Shown: piece after piece, positions 33,474-40,480 of the stretch | Numbering within the stretch: position 1 is the stretch's first letter | Layout: the number at the start of each line of letters is the position of its first letter | Source: Alphaproteobacteria bacterium | GTDB taxonomy: Bacteria > Pseudomonadota > Alphaproteobacteria > Acetobacterales > Acetobacteraceae | Length of the DNA: 64,000 bases | Assembly (NCBI GenBank): GCA_026400815.1 | Contig: JAPLOI010000003.1 | Span: forward strand, 1 to 64,000 | Direction of reading: 5' to 3' | Made by a program: the position numbers and the translations under genes | Notes under the pieces: generated by a model | What the model saw: only the letters and a program-made list of their open reading frames with translations | Told to the model about the DNA's origin: nothing | Databases searched by the model: none

Positions 33474-34982
33474 CTAGTTCTCCAGCATCTGCGCCGCGGT
33501 CAGGCCATAGATCGGCCCGAACACCGCCGACTGCGCCGCACTCGCCGCGGCACCCGCGGCCGGCCGCACCGCATCCAGCGCCGCGCCCATCGGCGAAGAC
33601 CAGTCGGCCAACGCACCAAACTGCGCCGGCGTCACCACCAGGTCCACCGTGCCGCCGCCATAGACCACGTCGAACCGCGTGTTCGCCGCCAGCCCCACCG
33701 GCTGCGCCAGGCCGGAGAACGCGCCCAGCACACCCCCCTGCGCCTGCACCACCCGGAACGCCTGGCCCACCACGGGCGTGAACGTATTGGTCGCCGCCCC
33801 GCTGATCCCCCGCAGCGTCGGCGCCACCGTGCCGCCCGCCGTCAGCGTATTCCCCGCCCCGGTCACGATGATGCGGCTGAAATTCCCCGCCCCGCTGCCC
33901 GTCCCGGTGCCATCGATGTCGAACTGCGTGGTCGAACCCGCCGCCAGCACCACCGGCCCGGCCGAAACCAGCGTGCCCGGCGAGTTGCCCGGCGCCAGCA
34001 CGCCGCCCGCGCCCACGCCGATCCCGCCCACGCTGCCCGTGCCGCGCAGCATGCCGCCATCGGTCACCAAGACCGTTCCCGCCAAAGACCCGTTCACCGC
34101 CACCGTCGTGCCGGTCCCGATCGTTGTTGTACCCGTATAGGTGTTCGCCCCGCTCAGCGTGATGCTGCCGCCCGCGCCGGAATTGACGATCGTGAGCCCC
34201 CCCGGCGTTCCCGCCACCGCATCCGACAACACGCCGGTTAGCATCGTATGCAGCCCAGCCTGGTCCAGCGTCCCGTTCGCCCCGGTGATGGTGAAGTTGA
34301 GCGCAGTGACCCCCCCGTTGGCCGCGAGCGTCCCGCCATCGAACACCGGCAGCACGGTCCCTCCCACCACGTCGCTGATTTTGGTGTTGACCTGCACGAT
34401 GTTGCGTGGCGGTGTCACGATCGAGATGGAGTTGCTCAGCACGATGCTGTCCACCGGCGCCCAGTCCCCGGTCGGCGTTCCCGTGGGGTCGTAAGAGAGC
34501 GGGTCACCCAGCGGGATGTAAGTGAACGTGTACTTGCCATCCACCAGGTTCGCGAACGTCGCGCCCTGCCAAGCGCTGTAACAGCATGCCCAGCTATTTT
34601 TGGTACCGCCCGGGAATAGCCCCGTCCCGGGGACGGGGCCGTCGTCGAAGGAGCCATCCGTTTCGAACCAGTTCACACCAGACACGAGCCCGGTCGGCCG
34701 GGTGCCCTGCAACAAGGTGAACTTGGAGATGGTCGTGCCCCCAGCCCCCGTCAGACTCACGGAACCTTCGTTGAAATCCGATTCGTGGTAGGTGCCGTAC
34801 CAAAACGTAGCGGTGGTACCTGACGACGTGTAACCGAACGTAAGAGTATGCGCAGCCGCCCTGTCTGAGGCCACCAGGACCATTGCCGGCGCCACGAACG
34901 CCGTGCTGAGCAGCAGCGCCGCCGCGATCCGCGTGCGGTGGTTGGTAGGAATGCGGAATGTAGTGCTTGGGGAAATTTGCAC
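33474..34982 (-). CDS. Autotransporter passenger domain, truncated by in-frame amber stop
   Basis: About 500 residues. A signal peptide (TRIAAALLLSTAFVAPAMVLVASDRAAA) is followed by a low-charge Gly/Thr-rich region and autotransporter-associated beta-helix repeats, such as GSITLSGANTYTGTTTIGTGTTVAVNGSLAG and LAPGNSPGTLVSAGPVVLAAGSTTQFDI. It ends IYGLTAAQMLEN at the TAG codon. GTG 34982 was chosen because AGAGGA lies five bases upstream; TTG 35015 in frame has no ribosome site. Without the barrel it would be left in the periplasm unless the TAG is suppressed. The first ~130 residues look unique. Confidence 0.8.
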   Translation of the reverse strand: MQISPSTTFRIPTNHRTRIAAALLLSTAFVAPAMVLVASDRAAAHTLTFGYTSSGTTATFWYGTYHESDFNEGSVSLTGAGGTTISKFTLLQGTRPTGLVSGVNWFETDGSFDDGPVPGTGLFPGGTKNSWACCYSAWQGATFANLVDGKYTFTYIPLGDPLSYDPTGTPTGDWAPVDSIVLSNSISIVTPPRNIVQVNTKISDVVGGTVLPVFDGGTLAANGGVTALNFTITGANGTLDQAGLHTMLTGVLSDAVAGTPGGLTIVNSGAGGSITLSGANTYTGTTTIGTGTTVAVNGSLAGTVLVTDGGMLRGTGSVGGIGVGAGGVLAPGNSPGTLVSAGPVVLAAGSTTQFDIDGTGTGSGAGNFSRIIVTGAGNTLTAGGTVAPTLRGISGAATNTFTPVVGQAFRVVQAQGGVLGAFSGLAQPVGLAANTRFDVVYGGGTVDLVVTPAQFGALADWSSPMGAALDAVRPAAGAAASAAQSAVFGPIYGLTAAQMLEN

Positions 34983-35038
34983 GCCGGTCCTCTGAGTAGT
35001 TTTGTGTAAGCTCAAGAAACAAGGAAAAATTTAGTCAG

Positions 35039-35068
35039 TCTATATTTATATTACGATTGTAGTGTTAA
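35039..35068 (-). promoter_or_regulatory. Candidate promoter of the autotransporter gene
   Basis: On the minus strand TTAACA (35068-35063) and TATAGA (35044-35039) are separated by 18 bases, in one of the most AT-rich stretches of the window (35010-35100). The deduced start would give a leader of about 45-50 bases before GTG 34982. Confidence 0.5.
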
Positions 35069-35171
35069 AAATGCCCCGCAATTTCAGAAATTAACTAATT
35101 GATAACCCTCCCGCTGGTCCATCCAAGCCGCCCCCGATTGGCCCATTGCGCCCCGCCACCGTTGCGGCACG

Positions 35172-35894
35172 ATGCCCCCCATGAGCACCCAGCCCCACCC
35201 CATCTCCCCGCCGGTTGGCCCCGAGGTCGACACCACCCCCCGCCCGCTCCCGGTGCGAACCCGCATCACCGGCCGCTATGTGGAGCTGGAACCCCTCCAC
35301 CCCCGCCACGCCCCGGAACTCTGGCAGGCCGTCAAGGCCGGCACCGATGCCGGTGACAATTCCTGGGCCTACATGGGCTACGGCCCCTTCGCCTCGCAGG
35401 ACGCTCTGGCCAAGTTCATCGCCGATTTCTCCACCACCCACGACCCCATCGCCTGGGCCGTCCGCCCCGTCAGCACGGGCCTCGCCACCGGTTGGCTCAC
35501 GCTCATGGAAATCCAGCCGAAGAACGCCGCCATCGAGCTCGGCAACATCTGGTTCGGCCCCGCCATGCAGCGCACCCGCGCGGCCACCGAAGCCATGTAC
35601 CTCCTGCTGAAATATTCGGCGGACGACCTCGGCTACCGCCGCCTCGTCTGGAAGTGCAACAGCCTCAACGCCCCCTCCAAGCGCGCGGCCGACCGCCTCG
35701 GCTTCACCTACGAAGGCTGCCACCGCATGCACCTCACCGTGAAAGGCCGCCGCCGCGACACGGATTGGTACAGCATCACCGCCGACGAATGGCCGCGCTG
35801 CCGCGGCGCGCTCACCGCCTGGCTCGACCCCACCAACTTCGCGCCCGACGGCACTGCACGGCGCGGTCTCGCTGAGATCCGAGCGTCCCTCTAA
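35172..35894 (+). CDS. GNAT family N-acetyltransferase (RimJ/RimL-like)
   Basis: A 240-residue acetyltransferase of the larger RimJ/RimL-like type. RTRITGRYVELEPLHPRHAPELWQA opens the fold, NAAIELGNIWFGPAMQRTRAATEAMYLLLKYSADDLGYRRLVWKCNSLNAPSKRAADRLGFTYEG contains the acetyl-CoA region (variant QRTRAA for QGKGxG) and the C-terminal Asn-x-x-S helix. Likely acetylates small molecules or protein N-termini. ATG 35172 and ATG 35181 are both possible. Confidence 0.85.
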   Translation: MPPMSTQPHPISPPVGPEVDTTPRPLPVRTRITGRYVELEPLHPRHAPELWQAVKAGTDAGDNSWAYMGYGPFASQDALAKFIADFSTTHDPIAWAVRPVSTGLATGWLTLMEIQPKNAAIELGNIWFGPAMQRTRAATEAMYLLLKYSADDLGYRRLVWKCNSLNAPSKRAADRLGFTYEGCHRMHLTVKGRRRDTDWYSITADEWPRCRGALTAWLDPTNFAPDGTARRGLAEIRASL

Positions 35895-35902
35895 TAAAAC
35901 AT

Positions 35903-36145
35903 GTTCTTTTTTGAAAAAAAGAACCAAAAAACTTTTATGACTTTGCGCCCGATCAAGACATCAACCACTCACCGTGGCCCCATGCCGTCATTGCGAGCGC
36001 AGCGAAGCAATCCAGGAGCGTGCCCCATCATGGCCGGTGCCCACCCATCACTGGCCGACTACCACCACGCCAGGCCGGAACCACCCCCGGCCCAAAGTCA
36101 CAAAAGTCTTTTTGCTTCTTTTTCTTCAGAAAAAGAAGAATCCTT
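35903..36145. repeat. Composite palindromic repeat with T-rich hairpins
   Basis: Left hairpin GTTCTTTTTT/AAAAAAGAAC (35903-35924) followed by CAAAAAACTTTTATGACTTTGCGCC; right side CCCAAAGTCACAAAAGTCTTTTTGC and a hairpin CTTCTTTTT/AAAAAGAAG (to 36140). The right half is a near inverted copy of the left. The same two hairpin types recur in mirrored order at 46905-47029. The centre contains TCATTGCGAGCGCAGCGAAG, a dispersed repeat type common in bacterial genomes. The right hairpin ends only nine bases before the MFS start. Confidence 0.75.
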
Positions 36146-36148
36146 CCT

Positions 36149-37324
36149 GTGACTAGCCCCACCCACCCCCGCTGGCGCGTCGTCGGCGCCCTCGGCATCG
36201 CCCAGATCCTGGCCTGGGGCACGAGCTACTATCTCATCGCCGTGCTGGCGAAGCCGATCGACGACGACACCGGCTGGGGCCTCACCTGGATCGTCGGCGG
36301 CCTTTCGCTCGGCTTCCTCGTCTCCGGCCTCGCCTCCCCGCGCGTGGGCCGGCTGATCGACCGCTTCGGCGGCCGTCCCATCCTGGCCGCCAGCGCTGTC
36401 CTGCTCGCCCTCGGCCTGGCGATCCTCGCCGCCGCCCCCAACATCCCCGTCTATATCCTCGGCTGGACCGTCCTGGGTTTCGCCATGGCCGCCGGGCTGT
36501 ACGATCCCGCCTTCTCCGCCCTCGGCCGCATCTATGGCGAGAACGCGCGCTCCGCCATCACCCTGCTCACCCTCTATGGCGGCTTCGCCAGCACCGTCTG
36601 CTGGCCGCTCTCGGCCTTCATGGTGGAGCGCATCGGCTGGCGCGGCGCCTGCTGGGCCTATGCCGCCATCGCGCTGCTCGTCATGCTGCCGCTCTACGTC
36701 TTCTTTTTGCCGAAGGAGACGGAAACGCCGCCGGCCAAGGCAGCCGCCCACGGCACCGCGCAGATCACCCCGCGCATGCGCCGCGCCTTCTGGCTGGTCG
36801 CCGCCAACTTCACCGGCGCCTCGGTGCTGATGACGGTGGTCTCCGTCCACATGCTCACCCTGCTCCAGGCCCGCGGCGTGGAACTCGCCATGGCCGTCGC
36901 CCTTGGCGCGCTCATCGGCCCGGCCCAGGTCGGCGCCCGCATCATCGAAGCCGCGGTCGGCCGCAACTTCCACCCGGTCTGGACCATGATCGCCTCCAAC
37001 GTCCTGGCCGCCGCAGGCCTGGGCCTCATGTTCGGCGATCCCGCCCTGGCCGCCCTCGGCCTCATCCTCTACGGCAGCGGCTCCGGCATCCGCTCCATCG
37101 CCCGCGGCACCCTCCCGCTCGCCATCTTCGGGCGGGATGGCTACCCCACCATGATGGGCCGCCTCGCCATGCCCAGCCTGCTCGCCCAAGCCGCCTCCCC
37201 CTCCCTCGGCGCCCTGCTGATCCAGCATGGCGGGGCAGATGCCACGCTCTGGGTGCTCGCCGTCGGCGCCAGCCTCACCATCCTCGCTTCGCTGCCGCTT
37301 CTGGCCTTCCGCACCCCCGCCTGA
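36149..37324 (+). CDS. Major facilitator superfamily transporter
   Basis: A 391-residue 12-TM MFS protein. The first TM is VVGALGIAQILAWGTSYYLIAVLA; the A-motif-like loop ASPRVGRLIDRFGGRPILAASA follows TM2, and DPAFSALGRIYGENARSAITLLTLYGGF precedes TM5. A central cytoplasmic loop has PKETETPPAKAA. Substrate unknown. GTG 36149 begins the protein just before the membrane domain. The T-rich hairpin ends almost at the start codon and there is no clear Shine-Dalgarno, so initiation may be weak or structure-sensitive. Confidence 0.88.
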   Translation: MTSPTHPRWRVVGALGIAQILAWGTSYYLIAVLAKPIDDDTGWGLTWIVGGLSLGFLVSGLASPRVGRLIDRFGGRPILAASAVLLALGLAILAAAPNIPVYILGWTVLGFAMAAGLYDPAFSALGRIYGENARSAITLLTLYGGFASTVCWPLSAFMVERIGWRGACWAYAAIALLVMLPLYVFFLPKETETPPAKAAAHGTAQITPRMRRAFWLVAANFTGASVLMTVVSVHMLTLLQARGVELAMAVALGALIGPAQVGARIIEAAVGRNFHPVWTMIASNVLAAAGLGLMFGDPALAALGLILYGSGSGIRSIARGTLPLAIFGRDGYPTMMGRLAMPSLLAQAASPSLGALLIQHGGADATLWVLAVGASLTILASLPLLAFRTPA

Positions 37325-37450
37325 TGCCAACCCCGGCGATGGCCGGGGTTGGTATCGCGCGCCGGGCTGGCCGGTGGCGGCGCGCGAGAAAAAGACTCAT
37401 GCCAACCCGCATGGGCCCATTCTTCATGGGTCGATGCGGGTTAGCATGAG
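37323..37450. terminator. Three consecutive palindromes after the MFS gene
   Basis: Hairpin 1: CCAACCCCGGC/GCCGGGGTTGG (37327-37337 and 37342-37352), extendable to 15 pairs and reaching into the MFS stop. Hairpin 2: CGCGCGCC/GGCGCGCG (37356-37363 and 37379-37386). Hairpin 3: a 17-bp arm 37396-37412 against 37434-37450 with one mismatch, flanked by AAAAAG and CCGTTTT. Hairpin 1 is a good termination structure without a T-tract; hairpin 3 with A/T flanks could terminate in either direction. Confidence 0.65.
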
Positions 37451-37529
37451 CCGTTTTCCCATCAACCTGCTTGATCGCCGGCCGGTTTGCGCCTATCGCC
37501 TCGCATGACCAACCACGCAGGACTCCGGG

Positions 37530-39233
37530 GTGGATAAACGATCCGCGCCGCCCGGCCGTCCTGGTGGTTTCCGTCTTGGATGTTTTCCCGAGCCAGCCCG
37601 CTGGAGCATGACCATTCTTCCTGAATTGCGCGCCCGCCCCGCCGAGGGCGAGGCCGATGCCTTGTGGTATCACCCCGGCTTCTGCCAGTTCCCCCTCCCG
37701 CAGCGCCCCGGCGCCGCGCAGCCCTGGTCGCATGAGCGCGGCGGCACCGCCGTCACGATCGAGCCCGGCAGCGAACGGGACCGCGTGCCAGGCGGCGCCA
37801 TGCTCCGGCGCCTGCTGATGCATCTGTGCGATTCCGCCGTCCGGCTGGACCAGTCGCAGGTCTCGCTCGGTGAAAGCGCCGCCGCCCTGGCCGCCGCCAT
37901 GCAGCCGCCGATCCCGGCCGAGCTGGTCCCGGCGCTGGAAGCCCAGGCCACCTCGCTGTTCGGCTGCCGCATCGTGGTCGCCACCGAAGGCGGCCCGGGC
38001 CTGTCGGTGCTGGATGCCCGCGGCCGTCCGCGCACCAGTTCCGATTGGCGCAACGTCGTGCGCCTCAACGCCCGCTTCCTGGACAACCTGCAGCGCGAAA
38101 AAGTGGCGCTGGACCGTGCCGCCGTCGCCGCCCTGCAGCGTTCGGCCATGGCGCTGGACATCTATGTCTGGCTCGCCGCCACCCTGCCGGCCCAGCCGGA
38201 CCGCTCGATCGAAGCCGCCCCCTGGCCGGCCCTGCAAGCCCATTTCGGCGCGCCCGACCAGGATGCGGATGCCTTCCAGGCCGAATGCGCCACCGCGCTC
38301 GCCCTGCTGCGCCGCACCCTGCCCAGGCTGGAAATCGACGAAGACGCCATCGGCGCCGGCTTCTCCGCCCGCACCGCCCCCGAGCAGCCCTCGGCACAGC
38401 CCGTCGCCGCCGAACCCGCGGCCCCGGCGCCAGTGGCCCCGACGCCTGTGGCCCCGGCACCAGTAGTCCCGGCACCAGCGGCGCCGAGACCCGCTGCGCC
38501 TGCGCCCGTCGCCGCCCCGCCACCGCGCCAGCCGGCCCCCGAGCCCGCGCGCGAACCGCGCCAGCCCGAAGCCTCCCGTGCCGAAGCCCCCCGTGCTGAA
38601 GCCTCCCGTGCTGAAGCCTCCCGTGCTGAAGCCTCCCGTGCTGAAGCCTCCCGCGCCGAGGAGCCGCGCCCCGAACCCCGCTTCGAGGGCCGCCGCGACG
38701 AACGCCGCTTCGAAGACCGCCGCCCGGAGCGCTTCAACCAGGACCGTCCCCAACAGGATCGCCCCTATCAGGAGCGCCCCCATCAGGAGAGGCAGGCCCA
38801 GGACGAATCCCGCCCCGACCAGTCCCGCTTCGAGCGTGACCGCGACAGGGACCGTGATCGCGACCGCGCCCGCCCGGACACTGATCGCCAGACCGGCCCC
38901 GCCCGCCAGACCGTCAGCCTGCGCTCGCACCTCACCGGCCTCCAGCAGGTCGTCTGGCTGCACCGCGCCCAGGGCCGCGACAACGTGGTGATCGAGGTCA
39001 CGCCCGGCACCCGCTACGACCCGGCCGTGATCACCGTGCTCACCCTGGAGCCCATCGTCCTCCAGGTCGCCGGCGGCCTGCACGCCCGCGATTTCGAGCG
39101 CGTCTCCAGCTGGGCCACCGCCAACCGCGACCTGATCGACGCCTTCTGGGAAGGCGAGATCGACAACATCGAAGACATCCTCGCCCGCGTCCGCAAAGTC
39201 CCCGCCCAAGGCGTCGACCGCGGCCGCCTCTAA
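37530..39233 (+). CDS. RepA-like (plasmid replication initiator type) protein with disordered tail and extra C-terminal domain
   Basis: A 567-residue protein in three parts. Residues ~45-278 resemble the plasmid RepA family (RepA_C, PF04796-like): YHPGFCQFPLP, VPGGAMLRRLLMHLCDSAVRLDQSQVSLGESAAALA, and NLQREKVALDRAAVAALQRSAMALDIYVWLAATLP, matching the family's LDxRALRALKRSPxALDIYxWLTYRL, then PWPALQAHFG. Residues ~280-468 are low complexity: Ala/Pro, six EASRA-type repeats, then Arg/Glu/Asp/Gln-rich. Residues ~469-567 form a compact domain (VVWLHRAQGRDNVVIEVTPG, WATANRDLIDAFWEGEIDNIEDIL). The start is GTG 37530; ATG 37608 would also keep all domains. Family known for DNA-iteron binding; the role here is unknown. 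Confidence 0.65.
   Translation: MDKRSAPPGRPGGFRLGCFPEPARWSMTILPELRARPAEGEADALWYHPGFCQFPLPQRPGAAQPWSHERGGTAVTIEPGSERDRVPGGAMLRRLLMHLCDSAVRLDQSQVSLGESAAALAAAMQPPIPAELVPALEAQATSLFGCRIVVATEGGPGLSVLDARGRPRTSSDWRNVVRLNARFLDNLQREKVALDRAAVAALQRSAMALDIYVWLAATLPAQPDRSIEAAPWPALQAHFGAPDQDADAFQAECATALALLRRTLPRLEIDEDAIGAGFSARTAPEQPSAQPVAAEPAAPAPVAPTPVAPAPVVPAPAAPRPAAPAPVAAPPPRQPAPEPAREPRQPEASRAEAPRAEASRAEASRAEASRAEASRAEEPRPEPRFEGRRDERRFEDRRPERFNQDRPQQDRPYQERPHQERQAQDESRPDQSRFERDRDRDRDRDRARPDTDRQTGPARQTVSLRSHLTGLQQVVWLHRAQGRDNVVIEVTPGTRYDPAVITVLTLEPIVLQVAGGLHARDFERVSSWATANRDLIDAFWEGEIDNIEDILARVRKVPAQGVDRGRL
38568..38657 (+). repeat. 15-bp coding tandem repeat, six copies
   Basis: GAAGCCTCCCGTGCT repeats six times (starts 38568, 38583, 38598, 38613, 38628, 38643), with copies 3-5 identical. 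It encodes EASRA (EAPRA in copy 2) within the disordered region of the RepA-like protein. Length is a multiple of three, so copy-number change would not shift the frame. Confidence 0.95.
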
Positions 39234-39260
39234 CCACCACCAAGGCAAGTTAGAAAAACA

Positions 39261-39512
39261 AGAAAGCGGCCACAAAGACACAAAGACACAAAGACACAAA
39301 GAAGCAAGACAAGGGAGAAGAAAACACGCTCTCCCACCCGAAGTAGGGCGGAACGCGAAGCCGTTCCGCCATCTTCCTTCCTACCCCCTTGCCTTGCGTC
39401 TTTGTAACGCTGTGTCTCCGTGTAAAATCTGACCTCACTTCCTTCCGGCTCTCTCCGAATCCCAGCCTCTTCCCGCTTCCTTTGTGTCTTAGTGTCTTAG
39501 TGGCCGCTTTCT
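39261..39512. repeat. Inverted-repeat element with 8-bp iteron-like repeats
   Basis: This fills most of the 420-base gap after the RepA-like gene. Left arm 39261-39293 matches the reverse complement of 39480-39512 at 31 of 33 bases (AGAAAGCGGCCAC plus AAGACAC units). The left arm runs into four exact direct repeats CACAAAGA (39271-39302). Between the arms lies a hairpin GGCGGAAC/GTTCCGCC (39347-39354, 39363-39370). No gene is seen in 39234-39653. The rest of the gap is ordinary pyrimidine-rich sequence. Confidence 0.8.
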
Positions 39513-39617
39513 TTCTGACTGACTTCTCTCCCCCATGCGCCGCAGGGGGGGGCCGGGGGAGGCTCTTGAGGTCTCCCCACCCACACCCGCCCACCAAAAA
39601 ACATTCCCACCAACCCC

Positions 39618-39653
39618 TTGCGTCGCCCTAACAGGTTAGTTATATAACTAACC
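39618..39653 (+). promoter_or_regulatory. Perfect 20-bp palindrome and overlapping promoter abutting a start codon
   Basis: GGTTAGTTAT/ATAACTAACC (39634-39653) is a perfect dyad ending at the base before ATG 39654. Its centre supplies TATATA (39641-39646), a good -10, and TTGCGT at 39618-39623 lies 17 bases upstream as a -35. A start about seven bases past the -10 would coincide with the ATG, predicting a leaderless mRNA whose promoter is occluded when the palindrome is bound. The regulator is not identified. Confidence 0.65.
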
Positions 39654-40334
39654 ATGTTCCAGCTCTCCCTCCTCCTCACCGGCCTGATCCAGGGCCTGCG
39701 CCGCGTCATCACGCGCGCAGCCACTGTCGTCAGCGCGCCCGCACGCCCGATCTGGGCCGGGCCCGACCTGCGCTGGATCATCGCCCCCCACGGTGACCTC
39801 CCGATCCTCCCCGGCCCCGTCTGGACCCTCCTCTGGCTCCGCCTCCACCGCCTGAACAACCGCCTCGCCCGCCTCTACGAACGCTGGCAAACCAACACCC
39901 TCCCCACCCCCCGCAACCCCACCCAACGCCCGAAAACCGCCCGCACACCCCCGCCCCAGATCCCCGAACTCCCCGCCCCCGGCATGCCCCTGGTCGACTC
40001 CCCCACCTGCCTCCCCCAAGGCCGCGGCTGGATCACCCGCCGCATCCCGGAAGCCGGCCCCAGCGCTGGCGCGCTCCACGACCTCCTGCAAAACCCCCAC
40101 ACCCAGGATTTCGTCCAAGCCGCCCCCCAGGCCGCCCGCCTGCTGCGCCCGCTCTGCCATGCGCTGGGCATCGACCAACCGGCCTGGCTGAAACTCCCCC
40201 CGCCCCCGCGCCCCCCGCGCAAGCCGCGCACCCCCCGCCCGCGCCGCCCCTCGTTCAACGACCCCGACCTGCACTTCCGCCCCTACGAGGTCCAGGCCGC
40301 ACGCTACTTCCGCAAAAAATACGGCCCCGACTGA
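39654..40334 (+). CDS. Uncharacterised proline/arginine-rich protein (226 aa)
   Basis: Not recognised. The hydrophobic N-terminus [19 protein letters not shown] is followed by [39 protein letters not shown], a helical amphipathic block. A Pro-rich linker, a mid segment GAPHDLLQNP-like ([35 protein letters not shown]) and a very basic Pro/Arg stretch ([18 protein letters not shown]) lead to the conserved-looking end [22 protein letters not shown]. No catalytic motif is visible; the N-terminus may associate with the membrane. No ribosome site precedes the ATG; a palindrome abuts it. Confidence 0.7.
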   Translation: MFQLSLLLTGLIQGLRRVITRAATVVSAPARPIWAGPDLRWIIAPHGDLPILPGPVWTLLWLRLHRLNNRLARLYERWQTNTLPTPRNPTQRPKTARTPPPQIPELPAPGMPLVDSPTCLPQGRGWITRRIPEAGPSAGALHDLLQNPHTQDFVQAAPQAARLLRPLCHALGIDQPAWLKLPPPPRPPRKPRTPRPRRPSFNDPDLHFRPYEVQAARYFRKKYGPD

Positions 40335-40480
40335 CCGGGAAAACCCACGCCCAAATCATTCCGTTAACAAAACAAAATTCCCACCGCCCCCCACCTCATG
40401 CCTCGGTTTCCCGGAACGGCGTTGATCTCCAAGCCCTTCCGGTGGGACAACCCCCGTCCCAACACAGCGAACCCCGCCCC

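Noticed and set aside
39271-39302. Plasmid origin of replication
   Set aside because: Four 8-bp repeats near a RepA-like gene are suggestive, but there is no AT-rich melting region or partition gene, and the locus is embedded in chromosomal genes; reported only as iteron-like.
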